The translations under genes were made by a program, and so were the position numbers. From positions 142,959 through 206,958 of the forward strand of contig VZRN01000794.1 of assembly GCA_013397935.1 (NCBI GenBank): a stretch of 64,000 nt of DNA, written 5' to 3'. Shown here one piece after another: positions 13,441 to 24,654 of the stretch. The notes below the pieces were generated by a model that saw only the letters and a program-made list of their open reading frames with translations, was not told the DNA's origin and did no database searches. Numbering within the stretch: position 1 is the stretch's first letter; each line of letters starts with the position of its first letter. Origin of the DNA: Dasyornis broadbenti (lineage: Eukaryota > Chordata > Aves > Passeriformes > Dasyornithidae).

Positions 13441-13555
13441 CTCCTGGGCTAACACAGTCTGCACATGGATCTGTACCAAGACTTGCCAGGGTTGTGATCT
13501 TAGGCTTGGGTGTAGCCAAGGCTGGAAAATGGTTAAAGCTCTGTTTCATGTGGGG
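13441..13555 (-). CDS. Candidate internal coding exon, product not recognised
   Basis: This 115-nt minus-strand segment lies between an acceptor-like site (CTTTCACCCCACAG, ending at 13556) and a strong donor (CCCAGGAG|GTAAGGG at 13441/13440). One frame is open from edge to edge, entering at phase 0 and leaving at phase 1. The 38-residue peptide includes PHMKQSFNHFPALATPKPK and a DPCADC cysteine pair. It is rich in proline and lysine and matches no domain I know. It cannot splice directly to the 10044-10284 candidate in frame, because that exon needs phase 0. An intermediate exon would be required, or the two are unrelated. Confidence 0.2.
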
Positions 13556-16500
13556 CTGTGGGGTGAAAGCCTCTTCTCTTCCAATGAAAACACTGTGGTC
13601 CCTTGACAGGTGCATTTAGAAATCTGTCTTGTTGCTTAATCTGGACAAACCAGTGGGGTTAACAAACATCCACAAAAGCAGTCAGGCAGCAGTGAACTCT
13701 CTTGTTAGCAAATCTGGCAGGAGGATCAGAGCTTGAACCCATGTAGGCATTCTCTGCTTCTGCAGAGCACTAGTGTCTCCACTGGGTTTGAACTGTGTAG
13801 GAGGTTTGCAAAACTGCTGGAAACCATGTACATAAAGGGAGATATTAATTCTGGTATTCTCTGTTTCAAAGGGCCATTTCTTATGATGCACCACAGGAAA
13901 GAGACCTCTGTGCAAGAATCATTCAAATGCATTGGGAAACAGATCAGAGCACAATGCTATTGCAATGAAAGATCAACACACACATTTCACTAACGCTTTT
14001 TGTTGAACAGCACTGTCCACGATGGCCCAATACAATATTAGACACTTCTATGTACAGTTCCTAAACAGGGCTTTGGCAGGCCAGGTGTGGCTGTTGCAAG
14101 CTTCAGTGTTTTTTATCATGTTCTGCTGCACAAAGCTCATTTTTTTTTCCTTGTCCTCCTCTTTTTTTCCCCTTCCTGCCTCTTGCCCCCACACCATCAA
14201 TTTTTGTTTAAGATTTAAATCTCAGCTACCCTGTGGGTGTTAATATTCTGTTCACGTGTTTAGCAAGCACAGCGCTCTCAAACTCACCTAAACTTAGGCC
14301 AGGTTCAAGTACAAATAGATGTAATGCACAGATTTGAATTGTCTTGCAATAGGTGCATAAAGGCATGGCACAATTCTGGTAATTTACGGGAAATGCTCAA
14401 AAACTGCCTTGGAGAATGGCAGCCCTACCAGCTCTCCTGGGGGCTGGTGGCTTGGTTCATTTTTACTTGCTGTCACACAGGGAATTAGATATTCACTCAG
14501 AAAATGCATTTGTTCCCTTGTTAAACAGTAGTAATGTACTCAAGTATGAAAATCACTTTTGAGCAACAAGAAAACACTTTTAGCCTTTCAGATGCTGTTG
14601 CATTTGAAAAATAGTTACTCTGATAAAGCAATAGGAAGCTGTGTTTTGGAGGGGTTTTTTGCAGGCTTCTCAAATAGTATGAAATAAAAAAAAAAAAAAA
14701 GATGTACGATTTCCTATCTGTTAGAGTTTTCAGTCATTTACCTCTTTTGTTACCAGGATGCTGCATATGAAGCCTGTGGCCATTTTAGATTTTGAATTTG
14801 GAAAGGTTTTATTGTAAAGATGAGTTTCCTGCTGTGGCTAGTGCGATATGCATGAAGACATGTGAATTTATAGTTGCTCCCATTCCTGTGGCTACAATAA
14901 ATTGAAGTGGAAGGGAGGACTCTCACTGTGCCAGTCAAGCAATAGAAAGAAAGACGTGAGGAGGGAAAACGAAGTTTAAGCAAGTTGGAGAGCCCAAGGC
15001 AAAGGAAGTTCCCTCTGCTTTTGGAAAGGAGAAGGAGCTTTTGTTGGTCCTCTGGTTAACCACGATGATGTTGTGCAGTGCTGCGTTTATCCTAATCAAA
15101 TGGCCTTCACAGATATATCCCCTGTCACTGTGCATTTTTAAAGACTGTCTGATCAAAGCAACTCTTCTGAATGTTGCATTTGTTAGAAATCTGTTTACAT
15201 CCTCTTGGTTCAGGTAAGTTCACTGCGCTGGAAAAGCTAAAAACCTACTTTATATTTTTCAGTCATTGAATTTTGTAAGTGTATTTAATTTCCCCCTCAG
15301 CTGGGAATGTTGTTTGGTTTATCTTAAGGACTGTGTAACCTGACAGGGTTTGTGCTGAAGGAAACTCCCTGGAGTCAAAGCTGCCCATAGATAGCTGGGG
15401 GTGGGTTCTTCATGTGCAGAGCTGGGGGAACCTGACTCTGTGGGTTGTGGGTGTCCTGGTGTGTGTTTGCCTGTGGGACTGGAGTTGAAGTACAATAGCC
15501 CAGGAGGCTGTCTCTTATCCAATTGTAGCATCCCCCAGCAGAGATGCAATGCCTGCTCACTCAGTCCCTTGTGATCTTTTTCTTTCATGGCACAACAGGT
15601 AAGGCAGCCAACATCAAAGCCTCATTCCACTTAAGCTCTGATGTATATTTCTCATTAACCACCTCTTAGGAATATTACACCTGCTGCAAAGGCTCCTTTT
15701 ATGTATGAAATAATTGGGTCAGGGTTTTTAATGTGTTTTTTTCATTCAAGATAGATAAATGAAATGGAAGCTAGTTAATTGAACTTGAAGCTTTTCTTAG
15801 CTGTTCTGTTCAAAGAGGTAACCCCAGCCAACACTGGAATAGCCCAGCAGCCCAGTGTACAGGGTGACCTGTGGGGAGGTAAGGTACCAATGTGGGTCAG
15901 AATCCTGCTGTTCTTAGAGTGCAGACTTGTCTCTGCTTTCCCCTACTTCAAAAACAGACCCAGGCTTCAGGCTACTCTTCTCTTTGTCTGGAGAAGATAT
16001 GTGTATAAACAAATATGTGGGTGTTTATACATAATGGAACAGTTCCAGCAGGGAAGGTGGATGAATCAGAACATCTGAATTTCGCAAATAAATGTCCTGA
16101 CAGATATTTGTTGGAGGCAGTTACCCTGCCTGTTAAAACCAGCCTCTGTTACACATACCTTCTCCTTAGAAGTTGGAAGGTGGTATGTCCTCCCCCTGCC
16201 CCTGATTTAGACTCAGAAAAATCTGCCTTCCAAATTCACTGCTCCTGTATCCAGGGAAAGGGCAGTTTGCGCACTGGTAGCCAGAGGAGAATTGTTCCAA
16301 ACTTTTGTCTTGGTGCAAATGTTTTCACATATTTTAAAAAAACAAATCCAAAGACTGACTGACTGTGTTGTGCTAAGTGCCATGAGGAATGAAGAGTACA
16401 TGAAGGGCTCCACACACAGCTAATGGTCCTCATGCTCTAATGTTTCGTGTGCGTCATCAAACACCACTTTGCAGGAGAAGAGCAGTTTGGGGTGTACATG

Positions 16501-16584
16501 CCACTCTAACTTCAGTTCGTGCCTGGGAGGTACTAGGAATGCTTCAGGGCAGTGTAATTAATGAAGACTGGGGAAATGTTCAGA
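13556..16584. other. Non-coding stretch with simple-sequence tracts
   Basis: A pyrimidine-rich tract spans 14139-14191 and an A15 run lies at 14686-14700. A near-perfect donor (TTCAG|GTAAGTT, 15214) faces a strong acceptor (ATTTCCCCCTCAG, 15300) only 86 bp downstream, but neither is flanked by a convincing exon. A second donor (GGGGAG|GTAAGG) lies near 15878. No gene is called. Confidence 0.5.
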
Positions 16585-16612
16585 ACCACCTCAGCTCCTC
16601 AGCTGAGGTGGT
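16585..16612. other. Perfect 12-bp inverted repeat with 4-nt loop
   Basis: ACCACCTCAGCT and AGCTGAGGTGGT are exact reverse complements separated by CCTC. The hairpin is GC-moderate and stable. There is no T-run or other sign of a terminator, and none is expected in a vertebrate genome. Confidence 0.7.
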
Positions 16613-18119
16613 GGGGAGATGTTAATTTTTTCAATTGTCTGCTTGTTTTCCACCTGGCTCTGAAGTCACCAAGGCAGATACTTGTGCTGACCCCAAAGAT
16701 AGTGTGGGAAGGGACAATGTGACAGGCCTGGGTAAAGGACAGAGGTGGCGGGTGTTTTTTAGTCAGAATTGTGACAGCAGATCTCTAGAGAGACTGTAGA
16801 AAGCTTTGATTCTGGTACCCAGGAGTGACCTGCCTCAGCAGGCAGTGATTTCTGGGTTGAGGGGTTAATTCAGCCTGGGCTTAGCTCCCGAGCCGGCTGC
16901 AGATGATGTACTTCCAAAATTCATCTTTGCCTCCTCTTTTCTCTTGGCTGCTTGCAAAGAAAAGCTCCTCAAGCTTGGGTTCTCCTCCTAAACCACTCCT
17001 AGGCAGCATCTTCTCTACCTTTCTTAGTCTCATTTAAATAACAAAAAGATTATTCCTGGCAGTGAGTACAGCTTATAGTAAACAGCTTTTGCTTTAATGC
17101 TTTGTTGAACAAGAAACAACGTAATTATTCGCTTATAGAAAAACATGCATATGTGCTGTATTGAATCACTCCTTGTGTGGTGATGGCTGCAGGTTCATGC
17201 CCTTAGTTTGTTCTCTGAATACTGATAAAATTGGCAAGTATGTACCAGAAATTCCAAAAATTCCTGTGTGTTTTTTGGAAATTTGTTGCACAAAGGGATG
17301 ACTGAAATAAAAAATTGGCAAAAGGCTTTTTAAGAATTACTGCTTTATCCTTTTTATGAAAGGATGGATTAAAGCTTTTTTTAAAGATTAATAAAGAAGA
17401 GACGCAACAGGAATCATTTTAATTTCCTTCGTTACCATATGTAATGATAGCCTTAGGGTAGAATGAGAAAAACATAGAATGTACCAATAGAAATGTATCC
17501 ATTAGAATTGTACTATTTTTGCTTCCCTTGACATTAATGCATAGCTAATAAAAATACCGTTACAGTACAACTGCTCCCTCTGTAAATAATTCAACTATTA
17601 ACTGTCAGAATGTACACACCGTCAAATGGCTCTTGGAGGTGATCTCCTTCCTCAGCACCCAGAAGCATTCTAGCTACTTAAATATCATTTTCATTTTAAT
17701 CTTAAGCACCTGCACCAGGCTCATCCCTGTAATGGCACCAGGAATGGATTTGGCTCCCTGACCTGATGCCACTATAGCACAGCGTGCTTGTATGGGCATA
17801 AGCATAAGAGGGGGGGTGAGTGGGGCATGGTCCTGCACAGCAGAGGAGCCCCTGGTCCAGGGCAGGGGCAGAGCTTGCTTTGTGATTCTTCGGTATTGCT
17901 GCTTTTTACTGCACAGGGAAAAAGCACAGTTAAGACCTGGGGATGGAAGGAGAAGCAGAGCTAAATGATTGGTACCTTTGTCTTTAATGAAATCCGCTGT
18001 GCAATGAAAAGTGATGCCCAGGTGGTGGTGAACAGGTAGAATGCTGAGCCCTCTCTCTATGACAGTTCTCTCTGGTTTTCCTCGATGTAGCTCTTGTGCT
18101 CTGTGTGCTCTGAAGGTGC

Positions 18120-18420
18120 TTACTTGCAGTCAGCTAATTGCATGATTCAGTCATTAGTGTTTATGACACTGGGAAGCTGTAATGCTCTCTGGGCCCTGCT
18201 CAGGACTGTTTGTACATGTATTTCCTAGCCTGTGTCATAATGTATCCGGGTTTATGATGGCTAATGAACACAGAAGGCCAATTTGCAAAGCAGAGCAGAT
18301 GGACACATAATCAGTCTAACGACTTAATGTCACAAATGAGATGACCTTGCAGTTGCCTATTATTCATTTCTGCCAAGACTATTTCTCAAACCTTAATACA
18401 GACTCCAAAGGCTGCTGCTT
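18120..18420. promoter_or_regulatory. Candidate conserved non-coding element
   Basis: The stretch contains GCTAATTGCATGATTCAGTC followed by further ATTAGT, TTTATGAC and TTATTCAT cores. The ATGATTCAGTCAT segment is AP-1/MAF-half-site-like with symmetric ATGA/TCAT ends. Such clustering of homeodomain and bZIP cores is typical of vertebrate enhancers. There is no direct proof of function here. Confidence 0.2.
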
Positions 18421-19149
18421 CCTTCCTTGCAACAAATGCTGCAGCTCTACCACCCCAGTCCCAAGGGTGCATGTTGGATCCCTACCTGTACCTACAGCTG
18501 CATGATGCCACCCTGCTGTTTTGGATTATCAGTATGCCATAGAGATGGTCACTTTTTCCTTGGAATTTTAAAATCTTTCCTGAACACCTTGCTGTCATGT
18601 AGTCTCTTTGTGTGTGCCATATGTTCTTGCATTTGTTTTTGAATTTAGCACCTATACTCCTCCTCAAGCATCCTTATTCACAAAAAGCATCTTTGTCTTT
18701 TCCCTTTCCTCTTTAGACCTGTGTCTGAATCTTCATTAAATCAGTAGGACTTGGAGACATGTTTAATTTTTATGTTGTGCAGGAGAAATTTGAGAAGTTA
18801 GGGGCTCAGAAACCACCATGACCTTGCTCATTCCTTCTGAGATGCCGACTTTTTAATTTTTTTTTAAATTTTCATCCCTCTAAATATCTTACTATTAAAA
18901 CAGTTAATTTTGTATAGCTTTTTAAAAAAGCATACTCAGACATGCCTGTTGGTTTGCAGGGAGGAGGCAGGTCTCAGTTCCTATGGTGCTTTCCAATGGA
19001 CTTGTGAGAATGCATTGAAGGGCCTCAATCATTCTGGCCTGAGGAGTGTTTGCTGATGTTTGTAAAAATGAATATGTTTTCAGCTGGTAATTTCACACCT
19101 ATGGACTTCTGCCATTTCTGTATGGCAAAATTTTTCCTGTTTTCCCTGT

Positions 19150-19510
19150 TGAAAAGAATCAATCATCAGAAGAAGTAATTGCTCATTAGTGCAGAGGGGA
19201 GTGCAGTAATCATGTGGCAGCAGTTACTTAATGAGCTGCTGGTCTATTAATGTTGTCCTTAGTAGGTGCATTGCTGAAAGAAAAGGCACATGGCACTTAA
19301 ACTCCTTTCTAGTCTCTATTTTGTCTTTGCAGTTTTTCAAAAAGTTATAAATTAGGTTGTTAACTAACTGATTTATGGGATATGCTTATTGTGCCAGTAA
19401 TTTTCCGCATCAGTTGTAAATTACCTTTTATTTTGCCATCTGCATAATTATATTTTACCCTTTTGCTTGTGTGCATAATTTGTTACCCTGACAACCTTTA
19501 TCATTCCAAC
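19150..19510. promoter_or_regulatory. Candidate conserved non-coding element
   Basis: AATCAATCATCAG is a TALE/PBX-like core. It is followed by AATTGCTCATTAGTG, TTACTTAATGAG, CTATTAATG and several TGCATAAT(T) octamer-like sites near 19440-19480. The motif density suggests a developmental regulatory element. This was judged by eye only. Confidence 0.2.
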
Positions 19511-21849
19511 ATGTTTGTGGTTTTGTCAATTTTTCTCCTGTGAATGGGATACTGAAAAAATAGATATATACCCCAGTGATACAAAATTTTAAGTGACAGC
19601 ATTGTCTAAGACTAAAATTAATTAACATACGTGATTGAAATAAATAGAAAAATTGTTTTTTAAGTGCAGAAAACTACGTGTAAAGTAACCTTTTTATAAA
19701 CTGGAGTTGATATGGAAAAATTGGCACTAGTTGATTATATATATTTTTTCCTAATATATTTACCCAATTGAATTAGTTTCACTTAGAAATGTGGGCAACT
19801 GTAGTCATTGCAGCAATAGGTAGTTGAGTAATAATATTCCCACTGATCATCTTCCCTTAAAACAATCTCTTTATAAAAATACCCATGGGAATCTCTGGTA
19901 TAGGGTGGCTTTTCAAAATAACTTTCAGGTTATTAATTCACATTTGCTTTAAGAAGCTATTTTCTGCACAACTACTGTATAGGAGAGGTAGAAGGATAGA
20001 AATGTGTCTCTTTTGTATATCCAGAGATATCCTTCACTCTGTCTTTACATACCTCTGTGCACAGTGAGATGATAAAAGGAAACAAAAGCAAAACCAAAAG
20101 TGTGCCTGTATTCCAGTATCAGAGTAGATGATAGAGCTTTACTGGTATGAAGCTTAAATTTCGTGTAAGGGGCTTTATTTTTAATTTTACCTTATAAATG
20201 GGGTTCCACATCAGGTATTGCCACAAAGAGCCCCCATTGATATGATGTAATGAAATAGACACTGGTAATGTCCTAGGGCAAAAATGAGAAGATGCTATCT
20301 AAAACCTGATGTATTGTGTAGAATTATGGTTTTTAACATCAAGTTCCACCACCAGAGAAAGAAGATAGCATGTATCAGAAGACTCACCAATCTGTGATGA
20401 GAATGTATAAGGCATATTTAACATCAAGGTTGTGGTTTATTCATTGGGTAATAACTCATTTTCCAAATATCTAGATGCTGTCACAGTAAAGATTAAATTA
20501 GTTGTATTTTTAAAATTAGGATGTGTAACTTAATACTGCAATTTCTACAGAGTGATGCTTGTGAATTCAACAGATCGGTGGTTTTGTTCTGTTAGCTAAA
20601 GTTTTAATTGGTTTTGAGGGTCAGCTTTACAGTCAGACTTTTAGATTTCACTTCGATATTGCTTTGGTTCAGCTTGTGTACAGCTCTCTTGTGTTAAGCA
20701 GTGGTTCACAGTTAAGAGTTGAGCTCTGTTTTGGTGCTTGTTTGGGTTTGGTTTTGTTGGTGCAGTAACTGCAGTGACAGGTCACCTTCCAGCAGCTTGT
20801 TTCTGTTAGTCACCAACATGGATCCCAATGGAATCCCTGAATGCAAGCCAGCTGCTCCATCCATGACCCTGGCCAGTTACCTGTAATTATCTTCACAGCC
20901 AGCTTTCCTTTATTACCCTAAACCGTCCTTGGCCTTAAGACTATTTACACATCAAAATACAAAAACTGTTTGTGTTTCACACTGTTTTCTCTGAATGTGC
21001 CTGATTTGAATGTTGAATATTATTGAATGTCTTTAAATGTTGCAGATTTCCAACCCAACATAATTGCAGCAATTGTCAACAAATCCATTAGTGATTTGGA
21101 AAGTTGGCAGGAAGTCCTGGATTTGGAGATACACAGGTTGAGAGTGTTTATTTAGCTGGAAGGAAGGACAGGACGAATTTTTCCAATGTTCCATAAACGG
21201 TATATATCAGATTTTCTTGTCTTTCAGACTAGAATTCCATGAACTTAGATTTTGCAATCTATTAATTGTATTTAAGGAAAAAAACAGATCAGCTGTTCAT
21301 ATTGATTTAATAATGAAATATAAACTCATAATTTAAAGAGACTGTGTGTAGTACTGGGTTTTGGGTCTTTCACCATAAGGCTTCTGAGATGGGATAGGAT
21401 ATGAGGAAGTAAAGTTGATTAAAGAAAATAACTTTTGGGAGGCAGAGCCCTTGAAATCTTGTCTACTGGTGATTATTGTCAGGATGTGAGAATTCACTTG
21501 CTAGAGCTGAAGTTGAAACAATTATGAAATATTAAGAAACAACCAGTGAGCACACTTAACATGAAATGGCCTTAGGCATTTCTTTCACTCTCTGAAAAGT
21601 TACTATGAGCTGCCTTTTTTTTCATATATCTGGTTGGGGTTTATAACAATAATTCCCCTGATCTGTGATCTGAGCATTGCTCTGTAGTGTTTAAGTATAA
21701 TCCTGATATGGGTGACAAGATCCTTTGAAATACACAACTTAACATTTCCATTTAATGTCACAGATTGTAGATTTTACTATCAGCGGATTACTTTAGAAGA
21801 ATACATGTTGCTTTCCACCCGAGATAATAACTAATGATGACATAATAGA

Positions 21850-22410
21850 TTAAAGAACCAGACCCTCATTACAAAAGTCCTGATGGGCACAAACTGGGGT
21901 TATTTCAGAAGCTGGTGAAGTGCTGATTTCAGTGGGTACCTCTTGGGGGTTTTCAGAGACTCTTCTGCCCAGATGAAGGTGGAAGCAGCTCTGAGCACTT
22001 TCCAGATTTCTGTGTGGTAGCAAAGTCAATGTCCAGGATGTCCATGATTGCGGGTAGGTGCAATACAGAATTTCTCCTGAGCATTTATTAAAATGTGTGA
22101 GTGTTTTCCTGCAGTGCCTGCCAAAGCAGTAACACTGCTGCACTGTCACATTGTAGGTGGCTTCCCTGAGCAGGGCGAAGAGGTTCTGGGAGTTTTGTGG
22201 TGTTTGTTTCTTGGAGAGAGGAAGAAGATCAGAATAAATCCCGAGTAGTTGTCCTTTCCATTCCATGTGATGTCTCCTTCCATTTTCCCCTCCGCAATTA
22301 CACTGTGAAGTTGATTCAACAGCCGAAGCCAGAGAGGAATCTGATTTGCAAACAGGAGTGTAGGCAATATTTTTTTCAGATCTAAGTTATTTTTTATGTC
22401 CTTTCTCATT
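21850..22410 (-). pseudogene. Possible decayed retroviral envelope fragment
   Basis: Two overlapping minus-strand open frames in different phases span this interval, as expected for one old coding sequence carrying a frameshift. The lower frame has, around 22118-22190, the order Asn-Leu-Phe, then a leucine-rich stretch, Asn-Val-Thr, then Cys-Tyr-Cys. That spacing resembles the N-terminal surface-subunit region of some endogenous retroviral envelope proteins. The upper frame is hydrophobic and tryptophan/leucine-rich, as a leader might be. There is no transmembrane subunit, furin site or fusion peptide below 21850 that I can see. The fragment is broken by the frame change and is not functional. 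It could equally be two chance frames. Confidence 0.22.
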
Positions 22411-23520
22411 TTTTTTGCAATCTTAGCCTTAAAACAAGTACATCTTAAAGAAGGTTAATCTTGTCTGTTAACTTGATGGTACTAATTCTAATCTTGCATT
22501 CCGAGCATGAGTAACAAAGGCTGTAGTACAGAGAAAATTAGAGGTGAACTCGTTTTTCTTTATTCTTGATTATAGAGTTCAGTGCTTGCACTGCTCCCTT
22601 CGCAGAAAGAGCCCTGTAATCACCCTCTGCACTTCCTTTTTATGCTCTCCCACTACTCAATTAAGAACTCATTAAACTGCACACCTGCAGTGTCTTTACC
22701 CTGAACTGTAGTTTTTAACCCCCTGCTTCTACATAATTAGAATGCAGCCTGTGGGTTGCCTGACTTGAACTGAGTAAAAATGACAGTAAAACTTATTTGT
22801 GACAATAAAGCTTCTGTATTGTTTAAAGCCAGCCCATAAACAAGAACTGAAAGGATTTTTGTGAGCACTGAGGTCTAGAAATGTTTCCATACCATGACTT
22901 TCTGAGTACATAGGATGAGGCAGAGTGTTAACTGATGCATGACTATAGTATATAGTGAATAAGTGTAGTGGGGTGATGCTCCCCCTGGACTGGGGATGAT
23001 GGAGCAGAGGCTTGGGGATGGGCCCCAAATGTTTTTGTTGGATGTAACTTGTGAGATGACACTGTTTCCTGATGGTTTTTGTGTCCCTTCATGGCCTAGT
23101 TAAGCTTTGTTTAGTTTTGGAGGAAATGTTTTGATTCAGGTTCATTTTGAAGGATCTGATGCAAGTAGCAGGAGTTCAGTGCTTTTCCATGGTGTTTGAC
23201 AGAGGTTCCCTAAAGGGGCCCTGGCTGTATGCTGTTAGTGCTCGGCCATGTTCAAGTAGTGTAAATATATAGGATCTACTGGGAAAACATTAGTACTCCA
23301 TGTTCCCAGCTTTCTTCTCCAGCCATAAGATTCCATAGGATTTGCTAGTGTGGCAAGAGAGGCAGCAAGAAAAGTGAACTTACAGATTTGAACAATGCAG
23401 CCCTCAGTGCTGAGTGATGTTTGCGTATGGACTCTCGGTCCTGAGGTTTTTTTTCCTAACATACATTGTTACATTAAGTCCCTTCCATGTCTAGTATTTA
23501 ATGCAACAAAAGAAAATTTT

Positions 23521-23568
23521 ATAATGCTCCTTTTTTTGAAACTTATAATGCTCCTTTTTTTGAAACTT
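23521..23568. repeat. Perfect 24-bp tandem duplication
   Basis: The unit ATAATGCTCC plus TTTTTTTGAAACTT occurs twice head to tail with no mismatch. Perfect identity around a T7 run suggests recent replication slippage, or possibly an assembly artefact. Confidence 0.9.
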
Positions 23569-23994
23569 GTTACTTACTGTCAATGTAAGATCTCAGTGGT
23601 AAAGGGGCTGCAAGAATATATGCTTTGCTTGAATAATGGTTTAGCATTCTAGGAATGATTTTTGCCATGTGCATCTCCACACTGCACTTTTTCTGCCTAC
23701 ACTGGATAAATTCCACGTGCCACTGCCAGAGTAATTTGAGTGCTTCCTCTGTTGAAGTTTTATAGGACAGCAAAATGAGGGATGGCAGGGGGACAGAAAG
23801 AAAGAGGAGGTGATTACAGCTTCTCGTTATTTAGGAGGAGACAGCAGTGACAGGTCAGAAGCAGGGGCACAGCCAAAGGAGGAGATCCAGGAGGGAATAA
23901 CATAGGTGCTTCAGAAACTCAGGGAAGAGGAAGGAAGGAGAAAGATGGAATTGGCAGCAGAAGCACAGTCCTAGGCGCTTACCCATATTATTTA

Positions 23995-24016
23995 TCGCAC
24001 GCACGCACACACACAC
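23995..24016. repeat. GCAC/CA microsatellite
   Basis: CGCACGCACGCA runs into (CA) repeats. The CpG steps inside it are unusual for this CpG-poor surrounding. Confidence 0.85.
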
Positions 24017-24149
24017 TCCTGCCTCGAGACAGAGCTCTGGGTGACTTTCCAGGTTGTTTAACCTTAAGCAAGACCTTTACCATATTCAGCAACATGCGGC
24101 TTCCTAGCTAAAGGAACAGGCTGGTTTCCAGGGTATTCAAAGGATATTC

Positions 24150-24654
24150 CAAATGTTTAAAGTTCTCACGTGCTTCTGTAATCAGGCTGGAGAAGAATAA
24201 AGATTAAGAAAGGCAGGCAGGCAGGAAGGTAGATGTCTTCCCCATAGGCTGCGTCTCTGAGGAGAAAAGGCCCAAAGTGTAATTGTTGCTGGTTCCCAAT
24301 AGATGGCTCCCGAAGTGCAGAGGGGCCGGCGGCGCTGAGGGCTCGTAGCACGGTCATGTCGCGACCAGCGGCTCTATCGGATCAGAAGACAGTGCTACAA
24401 AATACCCCAAAGCGATAACCTCAGCGCAGACCCCGAGGGTGACAAACATCGCCCCAGGGAACACCGACTGCAAGCGAGGCGTGACAGAACACAGCCCTGA
24501 GAACGAGCACAGCAACTCAAATAAATCAGCACTGGGCACCAGTGACTATTAAACCAATGCAATGGATGCTTACAGCTAATCTGGTTTTACATGCTGTGAT
24601 CACATCTGTCGTTACATAAAACCTCCGAGCCCTAGACTCGCTGCCAAAAAGGAC
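24150..24654 (-). mobile_element. Probable proviral leader/internal remnant adjoining LTR copy B
   Basis: Read on the minus strand, the sequence directly after LTR copy B (below 24655) goes GTCCTTTT then TGGCAGCGAGTC. That is a TGG-initiated block placed where a tRNA primer-binding site would sit (about 24628-24646). Next comes a CpG-dense block at 24301-24510, with about 18 CpG in 210 bp by my count, whereas the neighbourhood is nearly CpG-free. A minus-strand ATG at 24357 opens 63 codons, including the protein-like NQQQLHFGPFLLRDAAYGED. I infer the leader and start of gag of a truncated provirus. The alternative is a small CpG island or promoter unrelated to the LTR. Confidence 0.35.

Larger units (their letters stand above)
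16613..21849. other. AT-rich non-coding stretch, possible conserved elements
   Basis: No coding sequence is supported. Two sub-regions (18120-18420 and 19150-19510) are dense in TAAT/ATTA and TGATT-type motifs and look like vertebrate developmental enhancer sequence. This is an impression of motif density, not a measured conservation. GC-richer text at 17700-17900 holds nothing I can name. Confidence 0.45.
22411..24100. other. Non-coding stretch with a purine-rich block
   Basis: There are no retroviral gag or pol motifs between the envelope-like fragment and the LTR at 24.65 kb. About 23765-23975 is strongly purine-biased on the plus strand. A 24-bp perfect tandem duplication lies at 23521-23568 and a (GCAC)/(CA) microsatellite at 23995-24016. 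Confidence 0.5.
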
